The notes under the pieces were generated by a model. The model was not told the origin of the DNA and searched no databases. It saw nothing but the letters and a program-made list of their open reading frames with translations. From positions 3,643,501-3,707,500 of the forward strand of contig OZ025268.1 of assembly GCA_964019165.1 (NCBI GenBank): 64,000 nt of DNA. The letters run 5' to 3'. Positions 1 through 12,145 of the stretch are shown piece by piece. Within the stretch, counting starts at the first letter, position 1; every line of letters starts with the position of its first letter. Source of the DNA: Mastigias papua (taxonomy: Eukaryota > Cnidaria > Scyphozoa > Rhizostomeae > Mastigiidae). Both the position numbers and the translations under genes were made by a program.

Positions 1-1549
1 AAAGCAAGTACATCTACCAGGCACTGTCTGCCTTCTATATATAAAATTCTGATAGGCTAACTAGCCAGGTAGTTTTATAGAGAAGATTTTACCTCTGTCA
101 CCATTATTCCCTTTTGTATCTTCTACTGATTCCAATCTATCAATAATAACCTAGACAGCAGATGTGTAATGGCATTGTGACTTTGTATTCAAACAAGTCT
201 TCATAACTATTACAGCAGATCCCAACATAATTTAATTCAACATCTAGACTACAAGGCTAAATCATAATATACACAAATGGCCCAAATTCTGTAATAGAAT
301 ATAAAATCCCTGTAAACTATCCAACAAAGAATATCAATATGCACAGAGCATGAAATTACATAGAATAGGCAGTCATTTGATTGGGTGGCATATCAATCAC
401 AAGTGTTATAGTGCTTAACATGAAAATGATGAAATATAAAAAAGAACTAAGCAGACCAATGGTGTGGCCACAGTAGTCTTCAAATAGTAGGTCCTCTTAC
501 CTCTCCAGGTCTTGCTTTCATCTGGCTGATAGAAAAGGGCATAAAACAGTGCAGAACTGTGTGCTATTTTAGATACTAAAGCAACGAGATGATTCAGTGT
601 AATGAGGAATAGAGATAGACAAGCATTAGTTTAAATACATATTTTACTTATAGCGCTGTTTAAGGTTGAAATCTATTACAAAATAACAGACAAGTAGGGA
701 ACCCATGTTCTTTTAAAAAAGCTGTCGAAATAAACGAATATTTAGTTAGAAATGTAGCATTGAACAAAATGCACGTAGCTGATCTACTTATCACTATTAA
801 GGAGTTTGCAAAATATAGAACCCCATTTCGAAATCACAATGTCATAATGGAAGATAGCTAGCTAAGATTGTATTAGTAATGTGACTATAAACACCGAACA
901 TCTCACCGAAGCATGTTTATATCAGTATGGAAAGAAAGCGTTGCACAGAGTTACTAATTCATGCACAAAGTGGTGCACAAAATGTTACTGAAGCGTTACT
1001 CCTATTGTCTATGGTGCGAAAACGCAAGTGCACAGAACTCGTACGTTCCATACATGCACTGCACTGGTGTCTATACAAATGTATGTTTATACAAATGCAT
1101 GTTCTACGAAGAGATTCAGACTGACAGAGATTTCTTACTTCAATGTGATATCGAAGCGCACATCTCTATCTTCCCAGAGATCTGGTGATGGTGCAGCAGT
1201 CTTTTCAGCATCCTTTTTCGCTGGAGGCTGTTGCATTCTGTCACTTTCGACGGCCTTCGTGTGGAATAGATTTAATGAAAATATCATTACAAAAAGCCAT
1301 TCAAATTAAACCTGCATCATTCCATGTCTAAGGGGCTACGAAGTGAGTTATCAAAAATTCCTTATCAAGTGATGCAAATTAGAAGGTCATGCATTTATAA
1401 CTCACCACTGCAGATGTCACAAACTTTTCACCTGTTCAAGCAATACGCCATATTTGAGTGAACATAGCAACAGCTGCCTCGAATCCACGCCAATACAAAT
1501 TTAATCATTTGGATCCAGTCAGAAGTGTCAGTGGCATGGTCAGTGGTCA
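1..1549. other. intergenic, no gene recognised
   Basis: AT-rich sequence with stop codons in all frames. The short overlapping ORFs at about 930-1310 show no family resemblance, have poor codon structure and are treated as chance. I see no RNA gene or clear repeat until the transposon relic starting at 1558. Confidence 0.5.
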
Positions 1550-1557
1550 GTATGATC

Positions 1558-4155
1558 CATAGAAATAGGAGGACTAGAATGCGCGCTCTATTGTTTCGCT
1601 TTTGTCTGGTATGTAATACCCATGAGGAGCAAAGATGGTAGCAACACGTTGGCAAAAGAATGTTACGGGCTATGCCGTCAAATGGTGTTTTCAATCTATT
1701 TGGACTAATTTTGAACCTATTTTGACTGTAAAATGACATTTTTGGTGTGGCGAGGGAATAAGATTATCGGTAAGTGCCTTCAGAATTTGAAAATTAACTT
1801 TTTTGTTGAGATTCTATCGCTTTTCAAAAGTTTGCTATGCGGGCCTTAGGGTTTGTATCCTGTTATTTAATGTCCCGAGAGATCCAAACAGTGACAGATT
1901 AACTAAAGATCAAATATCCACAGCGTAAGTCAAGTTACTTTGTTCCATAGCTAGTTGAACCACTTAAGAAAAGTACCTTTAAGCGAAGCCTCGATCTTTG
2001 ACAGGATAGGCCAAGTACTTTCTAGGGGAGTAGAGCGAGTGTGGATAATAAGAATCTATGTATATTTTAGCATTGTACCATTCCATACAGTTCAAGACTC
2101 AGGATTTCAAATAGTTACCAACTATTAGGTAGTTATGTGTCACCTGCAGACATAACGGTGGTATCCGTATCAATTGTATGCGTCTAGGCTAGTGTGCATG
2201 CCATGCGGCCTACTGAGTACATCTTTTTCTAGGTAGGAGTACTGGCGTAGAAATTATTGATGTTAGTGCTGCAATACAAGGAAACGATAACAACATGACC
2301 TATATGTGTGTCATATTTGCATGAGTGCAAAGTAACTTAGTGAATCTCCGGCGTGAGCATTACACAGAGTGCACCTAGGCAACTTGTTTGTATCCTAATC
2401 AAAGACATGGACATAAGGGACGGATCATTACTTTCTTGTGGGGACGGATGGAAGACATTCTCATATGTTTGATGGAATTTTCGTCCCCCCCCCCCCCCTC
2501 TTAGATTTATGTAAAAGGTTTGGTCCCTACTCCAGGATCTCAGAAGAAACTCCATACTCCTTGTTGTAAAATGCTCTTTATTTTCATCCCCTCTCCCTCT
2601 GAGTGTACAGAATTTTGGCCCCCCTCCTGGACGTCTTCCACCCCCTCCCCTGAAAGAATTGATGACTGGCCCCTCAGTAGCTGTTAATCAAGAGTCCATT
2701 TAGCTTCATAGGGGTAGTTTTGCTCCATACTTTAGCTGCACAGCTGTGTGATTGTTGTACCAACCCAATTTGCTTGTGCTTGCTGAGAAATATATTATGT
2801 TTTTGAGAAGTATATTATGTATATAAACCATATATGATATCTTTAAGGAATAAATGACATTCCTAAAAATGTGTTATTTTTGAGAATACAATTTTTGACA
2901 AATGTAGTATTTCAATATGATTCTGAAAAGGTTATGATTCAGAACATAGTTCCCAAACAACATGTCATGATAACATAGAATTTGGTGGATATATCATTCA
3001 TGAGAAGTGTAATATCATTAGCAGCCTGGTTGTCTTTTAATTTTTATATTCTCAGATTTAATAGAAATGCAACCAGAGAAGAAATAGAATGGAACAATGC
3101 TTAGTCACAGGATTTTTGTATTCTTTTGATGTCTTTTCTATGGAGGAATGGTAGAATGTTCCCACATGTATCACTGCATTCCTGGCATGCTTAATGCTTT
3201 GAAGTATGGCCAATAAAACATGAATTTTACTGTCTTGCTTCAAGATTTGACTAAAAGGCCCTTCAAAGTTACCCTATGATACCCTACCCTTCATCTTATT
3301 GCAAACTTTATCAAATTGCTATTGAAGAAAGCATATGTCACATTTGTTATTCAGATACCAGGATCTGATGGTGTAAGACTGAGAATGATAGGATCCTTTT
3401 TTGTAATAGATAGGCTCTTCAACTGCAAAAGTGAAGAGTTTTGTACACTCTAAGGTCTCTTCTGTTAGCTCACATCCAGTTGCTTGTCCAACATTTGTTC
3501 CTCCAGTTTTATTTACTGCACTTATTGTATGACTAAATGATTATACTTATTTATTTGATTAAACCTTATATTGCTGTTATGTTAATATAAAGCTAAAAAG
3601 TTAATGTTTTTTTAATATTGGTTTCCAGAAGGTCTCTGGGCAACTGACATCTTAGGGGGTATTGATAGTGACCTGAGAGAAACTGTTTCTCATATTTGCA
3701 ACCAGTTGCAGAAAGTTGCTATTCCTATCTAAATATGCAGGGATCTAGCAAAACCAATAAATATTCTTGCAGCAATTTTAGTAAGATATGCCCACAGTAT
3801 TTGTAAATAAGGTCAATATAAATCATTAGCTGAATTAGCGTTGAATAGAAAGTGAAAAGGCCTACAAGTCACAAGGAAAAACCCCTCATACGCGTATACT
3901 TACGGATCAGAAAACAGGTTATTTCGCCCAGAAGTTAGATTTTCTAAAGTGTGCATCACTTATTATATCCGTATTTATTGCTAGGAAGTATCATGTAGCA
4001 AAACTACGCGTCAAATGGCATTTAGCCTATGTTGTTTACGTATAGCTCAGAGTGCCGCTTCTGTCTTTTTGCCAACGTGGTGCTACCATTTTGACTCCCC
4101 ATTGGCATTACGCTCCACGTGACCTACTGCGCATTCTAGTCCTCCTATTTCTATG
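1558..4155. mobile_element. DNA-transposon relic with 8-bp target duplication (element A)
   Basis: The left end reads CATAGAAATAGGAGGACTAG and the right end is its exact inverted copy. The inverted repeat continues imperfectly for about 140 bp (1558-1700 against 4010-4155). Both sides are flanked by GTATGATC (1550-1557 and 4156-4163), a perfect 8-bp target-site duplication. That length is expected of P, hAT or related families. I see no transposase reading frame, so this is a non-autonomous or decayed copy. A Harbinger-type MITE at 2417-2673 is nested inside. Its right end abuts a second element whose own target copy is the same GTATGAT. Confidence 0.75.
2417..2673. mobile_element. PIF/Harbinger-type MITE (copy 1)
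   Basis: About 257 bp with ends GGGACGGATCATTA... and ...TGATGACTGGCCCC. It is flanked by TAA on the left and TCA on the right, a decayed 3-bp duplication. The whole body is homologous, in inverted orientation, to the MITE at 57702-57958, which has clean TTA duplications. It contains a long poly-C run near 2485. Confidence 0.65.
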
Positions 4156-4353
4156 GTATGATCACAGAATAGATAATAGGCAGAAGGGACACTCTCGACT
4201 TTTTAGAGGGCACGGATTTTCTCACGCATGCGCCAACTTTTCCACATGGAAACGAGTTTAGAGGTGTAACATTCGAAGGAAAGCTATAGCGTTTGTATAG
4301 GGGTTTCAACTAAAAAGGCAGTTTTTGCAAAAATTTCGAGGTCTCAGGTGCAG

Positions 4354-4452
4354 ATGGACAACGAATGGAATCGTAATCGGATCGGGGCTTATTGCGCTGC
4401 AGTTAGTTGTAGCAACAACTGGAAATCATGGCCTGGCAATCAGTTTTACTGA
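4354..4452 (+). pseudogene. THAP-domain N-terminal fragment
   Basis: A 32-codon frame opens at an ATG and reads ...GAYCAAVSCSNNWKSWPG before a TGA. The spacing C-x4-C followed by an N/K-rich stretch and PG matches the start of THAP zinc-binding domains, which begin with two Cys and a short basic loop. The later Cys/His pair and the AVPTIF box are not found in frame, so it is broken. Its place just inside the terminal repeat of element B suggests it was the transposase N-terminus. The call rests on pattern recognition over only 32 residues. Confidence 0.45.
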
Positions 4453-4692
4453 GTCTCATTTGGAGCTATATGGTGAGTAGGCCAAACGTAGTTCACGTAT
4501 TTATTCTCTATGCAATCCTCTTATCGTTAAACTCTGGTACATTTGATTATAGTTATTTGGATGTATGCATATTAGAGGGTTCTCTTTATGTTGTTAGGGG
4601 CAGAGAATGGGCATATACTGAGGGAGGCAAGATCAGAAGATCAGAATACGCTATAATGCAGTTTGCGATCTTCCCACGCCTCAAATATTGAA

Positions 4693-5086
4693 AAGCTAGA
4701 AATGATTCAGAAACAAGACGCAAGACTTGTTTGCAACAATTATGACAAATCTACCACTTCTATTGCCGTATCTAGAAAGCTTGAGTGAGGTTTTTTGCTG
4801 ACAGGAAAGCCAGGACAAAAGTAACAAGTAGGCTTGATAACAACACATGATTCATAACCATCTCACTGATATTCCGCATAAAGGCTCACTATGTCAAATA
4901 TACCCTGCACAAGAAGCCAAAGAAGTATCTGAATATAATGTTCTGGCACAAGATCTACAAATCCTCATACTTCCCAAGTGCTACAATGTTATGGAACACT
5001 GCATGCCTCTACATTGGAAACAGAAATACTCAAGTAGCTTTCAAGAGCTCCTTAGATCAGTGACAACTTATTTTGATGCAGAATAG
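4693..5086 (+). pseudogene. non-LTR retrotransposon (LINE) ORF2 C-terminal fragment
   Basis: The first segment reads KLEMIQKQDARLVCNNYDKS..., matching the typical post-RT 'Q-x-x-x-AR-x-V-x-x-x-Y' region of jockey/CR1/L2-like LINEs. After a TGA and frame changes, the segment at 4847-5086 ends ...SSSFQELLRSVTTYFDAE, the usual LINE ending (S-x-x-x-F-K-x-x-L-R). Several residues are eroded, including the expected WN-x-LP. It is a dead fragment nested in the P-like relic. Confidence 0.6.
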
Positions 5087-6955
5087 CTTATTTATGGCAA
5101 AGTTTTCTTTTTATTTTCTTTTCATACATAACATGGAAAACATGTCAGCATTGTTAAAAGCTTTATTTATTTTTAAAACTAAAATATAATTTAGCCTTAA
5201 TAATCAAGCATGTATGTAACAACCAAAGTTGGTTCTTGTTCACTGTTGCATAGATAGATAGACAAATCTGTATAACAAGTCACCAATTTATTGAACACAC
5301 CTGCTCACTGATGCTCAGTATATTTTGAGATGTAGTACTTTTTAATATTTAATTTCCTTTAATGCATAATCATCAAACTATTCAAAGAATTGAAACAAAT
5401 TAATAGTCTTATGATACAGGAAGGAATTTTTGCTAGGCCAATTCTTCATTTCCATGGTTGCTTGTTTACAATAATGTTGAATATCTAATTCAGTACAAAT
5501 TACCTATGTCTATTAAATAATTTCAAAAGGGATATTATCACTCTCTTTCCACTCACTGAAACAATGCTTTGTATTTCTGTAAGTGGAAAATTGACTGTCT
5601 TTTAATGAAGCTGCATTGTACATGAAAATCTTATGTTTTTCCAGCCACTAATGGGTAACATTTGCCAAATAATACATTGATAGTACCAAAGACTTCAAGT
5701 TTCTTGACATGAATGTACCCCAAAAAAAGAATGCTTGGACTTTTTAAAACAAAACAAAAAATGTATCTTAACTTTCATCAAAAATTGTCAATATGTGCCA
5801 CATCAGTAAGAATTCCTAGAGACTTCTGGAAACATTATTCAGTTTCTCAAATAGCAAATATTAATCCATATGGTGTTGAAGTTTGCTTCAGTTACAAGTT
5901 TATTATTCTGAAGGAGAGGTACAGTTTCTTCTTACTAGAATTTTTTCCAGTGATGGATGAAATGCCTCTTACATAATCATCTACTCTATGACATGTCTTG
6001 TGATAAGCATCTAGGAATGGAGTATTATACTGATACCAAGATTATTGTTTGTCCTTTAAGCTTTGCATCAATGCACTGCTGAACAGCTGCAAGTAAAGTG
6101 CTGCCTAATATATTGGTAATAAATCAAATGAAGCTACCGAGCTGAAGCAAAATAAAGTAGGTTATTGAGTTCCTCAAATCATATTGAACCGGGGTTTTGG
6201 ATTCTGCTGTGATTCCTTGAATCTTGTGCCAGAGTGCATGCTATACAGTATGTATTCGGGCCAAGAGTCCTTGACGCCTGTTAAATCTTCATTTAGTGCT
6301 GATTTGATCCCCAAAAAACTTTCGGAGTGTAATTTGTTGTTGTACGGCGGCATACTTTAACAAGAAAACAGACTGGGTGGATGAGCGATGCACTCTTCTG
6401 AATGAGCGATGCAACAATACATCAGGAAGCACATGAAAGCGACCAGTGTACAGTTTGCACTTCTACACTAAATTTCCAATGTTCTGTTATCCATTTCTTA
6501 ATGTTAAATCAGAATCAATGCCATGATTTTGTACTTTTAGTCGAAACCAATTTCATCGCAGCAAGCTGTCTAGGCCTTCGTACGGCTAGTTATGCTATAA
6601 GCCTCGAACTGACAACGAGTTTAGAGGTGTACAAGTTTTACAATCCGCGCCTCGAAAACAACAAAGGCGCCGACGCGAGTGTCCCTTCTGCCTATTATCT
6701 ATTCTGTGGTATGATGTCTTTTTCACTGAACGTGTCCCTCAAGGTTGGAAACAGGAAGTAAAAATGATTTGCTACTCTGGTTATATCTCCCCAGTTTATC
6801 AATTTAGTTTTGCTATTTGTCGAACAACTGTATCTGATTTTCAAGGAAGCCTTATGGTAGGAATTTTTACGGCTATATGGAAAAAGGCCCCACAAATAGG
6901 AAGAAAGTAAATTAAACGACCAATCTCATTGCTGCTAATGTAATCTATTATAGTT

Positions 6956-7180
6956 TTCGTTGTTGGAAAACGCAGCTTAATGATGAAATTCAGTACAAGA
7001 ATCGCGACAAGAAGTAAAGACATTTTATTGTCTTTGTAGATGTATTTTAATGTCGACAAATCATTCTAAATACGACATAACTGGTAGACCTAAGACCTAA
7101 CAAGACATAATCAGTAAAATTTAAGACATAATCAAACGTTTCGACTCAATCATGAGCCATCATCAGTGAAGGGATGGAAG
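6956..7180 (-). repeat. dispersed repeat, Penelope-like 3' region (copy 1)
   Basis: About 220 bp that reappear in inverted orientation at 32338-32570 inside CAPN7 intron 3. The shared block includes a segment that reads CTGATGATGGCTCATGATTG then AGTCGAAAC on the minus strand. Two distant copies show it is a repeat. Assignment to the Penelope-like class is inference, from resemblance of this motif to hammerhead-carrying retroelement ends. Confidence 0.55.
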
Positions 7181-7199
7181 TTGCGAAATTATAGTTTTT

Positions 7200-9689
7200 G
7201 TGAGAACAATCTTTGCATAGATCACCACTCAAAATAACACCCTGATTCTTTCTGAATGCTTATATTTTCTCTATGCATTTCTGCTACCGCATCTGCATTC
7301 CATGGCAGCGACCCTGATGAAAAGGCTTCTTCAAAATTTCCTTCAATTCACTCTGGCCAGTAAATCTTGATTATTGAATATCAGCAAGACCGTCTTGAAT
7401 TGCCTGTAATAGATTAAGAGTTCCACTCAGAAATGACAACTTCTATTCACTTTATCGATGGCAACGTCGATATACATTGGCTCTCGACAAAAGGATCAGT
7501 AGAGGATAGGCATTACCAGCTGTTTTTAAACCACAGCTTCAGATAGCAAAATAGCATTGTACAATTAATTTCTACTCCCCCATAGATCTTGTGGTTATAA
7601 ATTCATTTTAGCTGTTCATAGGGGTCTACAGGTGAGTAAATAGTTATGACAAATGGCATACCATTGATTCACATAGTTGATCGAGGTGACTATTGTTGAT
7701 GGAATTGAAGATGAAGGAGCTCATCCACAAATCTGAAGTAACCTTAAAAGTGATATGAGATACGTTCTTTGTAATGATTGAGTAAAATGGCAAACATTTT
7801 ATGAAGATTTGGAGGAGTGTCTATAATACTCGAGCTTGCGCATTATGCTCAATTTCCCACTGAGGAGTTTGTCGAGAAAGAAATGCTGGAACAGTTACAG
7901 AATTCAGATCCTAAACGAGCTTGACATAAGGAAGTAACCCTTGCAAAAAGAGTAAAATCAAAGGTTCATCTGATTTTATACTCACGTCTTGTGCCAGCAT
8001 TATTGTAGCTTCTTTTTTTGTATTGCCAAAATTAAATAATGACAAAGTTTTTCTTTGAAGCTTCAAAGCAATGATGATGATGATAATAAAATCGTAGTTA
8101 CTAGTTATCATTCGCCATCTCGTGCAGGATAGGTAGCATACAAAGATGCAAAGATTCTTGATTTTATCAGGCACTGATGCAGCACCTGTTTAAATCAGGA
8201 ATGTTACAAATGGAGCAAAGCCGATGTTACAGAACACAGTCCAATTTCTGAAATAAATAGCATAGGAATTATTACATTCTGTATGAACCATGTTCAGTGT
8301 CGATAATTCCTAAGCTGTGTTTATTTCATAACTTGGGACATTTTCTGTGACTTATGAGTCATCGGCCTTGTCTTTGGTCCATTTGTAATATGCCGTACAC
8401 CTTGGTTTAAACCAGAGCGAAAAGTGCCAATTACAAAGTATGTTTGGCTTACTACTACTTTCCCCAAAAAGATGTTTACTGAAAGAAAGGCTAGACACGA
8501 GCATATGATTTAGGTAAGAAAAGAAAATTGATTTAACTGGGTAACATTATGATATTAGCAAGCCAGTTGATGATTAGATGTTAACCCCAGTTAGTTTTAC
8601 AGACAACCCATGACTTTTTAGCTGTACCATCAAGCATACGAAATTATAGAAGGCTATATTGTATCAGGTGTAATGGATATAATTGCACTCAAGTCATAAG
8701 ATCATATATAACGATATCACTTTAACACACCGGCCTGATTGGTCAATGGTGACTGCAACCCATATGTATGGTTAAGGAAAGAAATTCGGATGAAGCTTTT
8801 GAGAGAACGGTATTGGAATGTGATATACATATGCGATGATATGAACTAGCTATCTGCGTAGACGAGATTTTCGGTTTGTCACAATTCACGCAGCATGCTG
8901 ATGCTATGTCTTTTAAATAGGACTAACATTCGGAATGTAAATAGGTGATTAAGGGGACTGGGGATGAGTTGCAAGTCCATATGGGATTATCAACAATGGC
9001 GGTAGCAGGGAGGCAGTAGGGGGTTATGGGCGGAGTCCCTGAAAAATTTTCCTGTCTGTGCCCTATATTTCAGTAGGGAACGCCCTGTTTGAATATAGAT
9101 ATGCGTCCAGTCTTGGTAGAAAAGGGCAGATAAAAGTATCGAAGTGTTGGTGAGAAAATTGAATAGACTTCTTTGCTACTCTATAAAGATTGTTACCAGA
9201 TCAGGTAAAATGATAGAGACATACAATTTCAGGGCAACGAGATCATGTTAAGCGCTAGGTAAGCAAGAACACAGAAACCTTCCCTGACTCTACATGTTTA
9301 TGAGACTTTTTGACCAGTCTATAGCATCACGTTTTGAAAAAACTTGGGTTATTTACCTCAAATAGGCCCTGGTGACTCCGGTACTGGTACCTTTTAAAGG
9401 TGAGTGAACTTTAAAACGGAAAAAGGAGATCTAATTTCTATTTGGATCGAATGCCTCAGTCTTGACATCATACATTAGCAGAAAAGTGGAGAACTGCCTG
9501 ATCTTTATAACCATTTGTTGCATTTTACAGGCATTTTTGTGTTATCATCATCCATCTTCAGTTGCATGGTACAGAATACAAGATTTCACTTTACACCTTT
9601 ATACATGGAGGCCGCTCAGACCAAAACAAGGTCATGTTAAAAAGACTGGAAAATTTTGAAGTAAAGAAATTTTACATTATTTAACATAG
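7200..9689. other. intergenic, no gene recognised
   Basis: No reading frame with family resemblance, no RNA gene and no clear inverted repeat was seen. The 60-90 aa frames here are scattered, low in complexity and interrupted. There are no bacterial-style operons or convincing exon/splice chains. Confidence 0.4.
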
Positions 9690-9950
9690 TGTAAGCAAAT
9701 CCGATAAGAACCGTTCCAACCAGAACTGCTAGCCGTACCCAAATGGGTCCAAATAGAAAGTAGATGCCGTTTGGAACCGTACCCAAATGTCCTCGTGCAA
9801 ACTCCCAGAACGGGGAAAGAAACGGTTCTGCGCAGAACTGTTCCAACACATTGTGTATGTAAATAGGAAGCCTATCCGCTCCTACGCAGGATGATTCCAC
9901 ATAGAACCATTCCAAAGGTCCTGTGTAAACATTGCCTAAATCATTAGGAC
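9690..9950. repeat. GGAACGGTTC-rich repetitive segment, possible MITE remnant
   Basis: The segment repeats gaaccgt / ccgtacccaaatg blocks (about 9733 and 9778) and inverted ggttctg / cagaact pieces. This is typical of a decayed MITE. No termini or target duplication could be fixed. The 105-aa minus-strand frame across it is judged spurious. Confidence 0.3.
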
Positions 9951-10027
9951 ACATAACTTCACGTTAATTCGAAAAAATACTTTCATACGCGTATGTATAG
10001 TAAAAATATTTATATTCGTTCTTGCGT

Positions 10028-10205
10028 CAGGGGTGGTGGCAGGAATTTTCTGACGGGGGTCTACTCTTCCGACGGAGGGACTAAGATACTGTTAGTAGCA
10101 CAAAACAGCTAACAACTGCTAAAAGAGTTCTTCACCTTCCGACGGGGAAGCCAATATGCTCCGACTGGGGTTATAGCCCCATAGCCCTTCCCTGATGCCA
10201 CCCTT
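10028..10205. mobile_element. small TIR MITE
   Basis: The ends are CAGGGGTGGTGGCAGGAA and, inverted, CAAGGGTGGCATCAGGGAA. This gives about 178 bp with imperfect terminal repeats and no coding capacity. The CAGGGGTGGC ends resemble hAT-type MITEs, and a similar end occurs on the element at 40022-40211. I could not see an 8-bp duplication here. Confidence 0.45.
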
Positions 10206-11853
10206 GCCAATGCAAAAACGCTTAATAATGATATTCCTAATATTAGCCTGAAGGTGAAGCTCCAGTGGCTGCTCCTCTTGTGGTCCAGCTGTTTGCATGG
10301 CCCTGCTAGACAATCTTTGCATTAGACGGTGAAGAACAAGGCAAGTTAGAACAACCAGAAAGAGGGTGGGAAAGCAGCGAAGTATAAAATTAATTTCATT
10401 GAATTCGACAAATCCAAGCACAAAAGAAGCATTTATTAGAGAAAAGTAACCAAAGTACATTTCGATACGAATTCACGATTCATCCAACCTAGGAAGTGAA
10501 GGATGGATAATCAATAAGCATATTTTTATTCTCAGAAGTGAATCCCGCTCAAAAGGGTTACTTCCTGAAGGAATAGTACAACCTAAATGAGCAAGCGCAT
10601 CACGTAATACCTATATTGATCTCCCCAATGTTGTGTTAACGAAGGTATTTTCATGTCCTTTGTTATTTATCTGCATTGAGATGAAAGGTATGAAAGACAC
10701 TTCCTATATTGTATACCGAAATTGCGAAGGAGTGGGATCTGGGTCCAGCCCCCCTACCCTCCTGTTGTTCCAAACAGGTATCACATTGTTTTGATGTGTG
10801 GAGGTGATCAATCTGCTAAATCGTATACATGTGAGAATTTCATGCATCCAAGGCTAGAAGAGGTAAGATTTTTTGCTTGATCGACTGTGACTTGTATTTT
10901 GCGTTCTTCTGTAGGCTGCAGTTTGCAATACCTTGGAAAATCCATTTTGTACGTTGCCAGTCGGGAAACGGCCTATCGCCACTGATTCGCGGCATCTGAT
11001 TAATGATTCAGCTTTTCTATAGCGTGGCATGTAAAATGAAGAAGATGGAAATGCGTATGTAATGTAGAGACAGATTATGAATAATAGAGTGGTATTGTTG
11101 GGAACTTAATTTTATGGAGCTTTATCGCTTGCAATGTCGCCATAACGTTCTGGCCTTGTCGTGTTAGGCTATCATGTGAGAATGATTATCATGATCTGAT
11201 GATGCATTCCACGGCCATGCTTGGTTGCTTTCCATGGTAGCCCTAAGCCAGGTATCATATCCTGCTTTCCAGCATAATGTCACTGTAGAAGTAATAGGGC
11301 CATGGGGATTTCCAAGGTTCTATTCTCTATAGACATTGGGTACTCCTTAAGTGCTCCAACAACTATTGGTTAGGACACCGGTTCCGAAACCGATGCCAAG
11401 TGCTGACTTGTTCTTTCGTCAACTCTTTCGCCTTGATCGGTTTCCAACCCTTAAAAGCTATAAACCAATATCCCAGTTCTGGTGGTCCTTTTTGCTGACT
11501 AGTCTAGACCATGACGGGCATATTTGGGCCTACGCACACAGTTAATTCTATCTCGAATTCGGTTACATGGTATTGATTCGCTGTTTGGATTAGTAAATAT
11601 ACTCCAACTGGCTATTGTTTTGAATTCTAAGGATTTACATACTCTCGACCAATATTGCGATATTGTGATCATTTTGAGATCAAAACCAAATAGACGGGGG
11701 CCTTATCAATTTTCTAAAAATGTACTATCCTCGAGCTTATCAAGACCCCCTTGTAGCTGTTCCTATTTTCAATCTGAGTAAGAGGTTTTCTTACTGAGGT
11801 CCTAGTCACAGAATACCAGTACTAATATTTGCCTCTAAAGTATATAGTGCAAG
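10206..11853. other. intergenic, no gene recognised
   Basis: Non-coding AT-rich sequence without a recognisable gene, RNA or mobile-element terminus. Frames near 11351-11781 are short, overlap each other and lack family features. Confidence 0.4.
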
Positions 11854-12143
11854 TCCTCAAGTTGCCCCCCTCTCACATAAGCCTCCTGAAACAAACCCTC
11901 TTTAAATAAGCCCCCACACTAGAGCTTCACTTGTTTAGTAAACCACCATGAAATAAGCCCCACCACAGAGAGTCTTAAAGACCTCCTTGTAGACTCATGC
12001 TTATATTTGATTGAAAATGAGTTGTTTATATGGCATGTCCCAGATATTGTTATAAGCCTTGCCTTCCTCAAATAAGCCCCCCTCAGGGAGCCCCCTTTCA
12101 AAAAGTGCAAGAAATAAATAATCCCAGGGGTGCTAATTTGAGG
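11854..12143. mobile_element. MITE with CCTCAA termini, AATAAGCCCCC-rich
   Basis: The left end is CCTCAAGTTGCCCCCCT and the right end is its imperfect inverse, AGGGGTGCTAATTTGAGG. The interior repeats aataagcccc four times. About 290 bp without coding capacity. The family is undetermined because the flanking duplication is not clear. Confidence 0.45.
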
Positions 12144-12145
12144 GT

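Larger units (their letters stand above)
4163..6708. mobile_element. P-element-like (THAP) DNA-transposon relic (element B)
   Basis: The left terminus begins CACAGAATAGATAATAGGC and the right terminus is its inverted copy. About 32 terminal bp are nearly identical on the two sides. Flanks are GTATGAT at 4156-4162 and again at 6709-6715, a 7-bp target duplication. A subterminal motif, acgagtttagaggtgta, occurs in direct orientation near each end (about 4252 and 6615). A THAP-like reading fragment lies just inside the left end, which supports the P-element group, whose TSDs are 7-8 bp. The interior also holds a LINE 3' fragment (4693-5086). No intact transposase remains. Confidence 0.65.

Noticed and set aside
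9637..9954. 105-aa minus-strand frame
   Set aside because: Lies in repeated GGAACGG-rich sequence, probably a decayed MITE.
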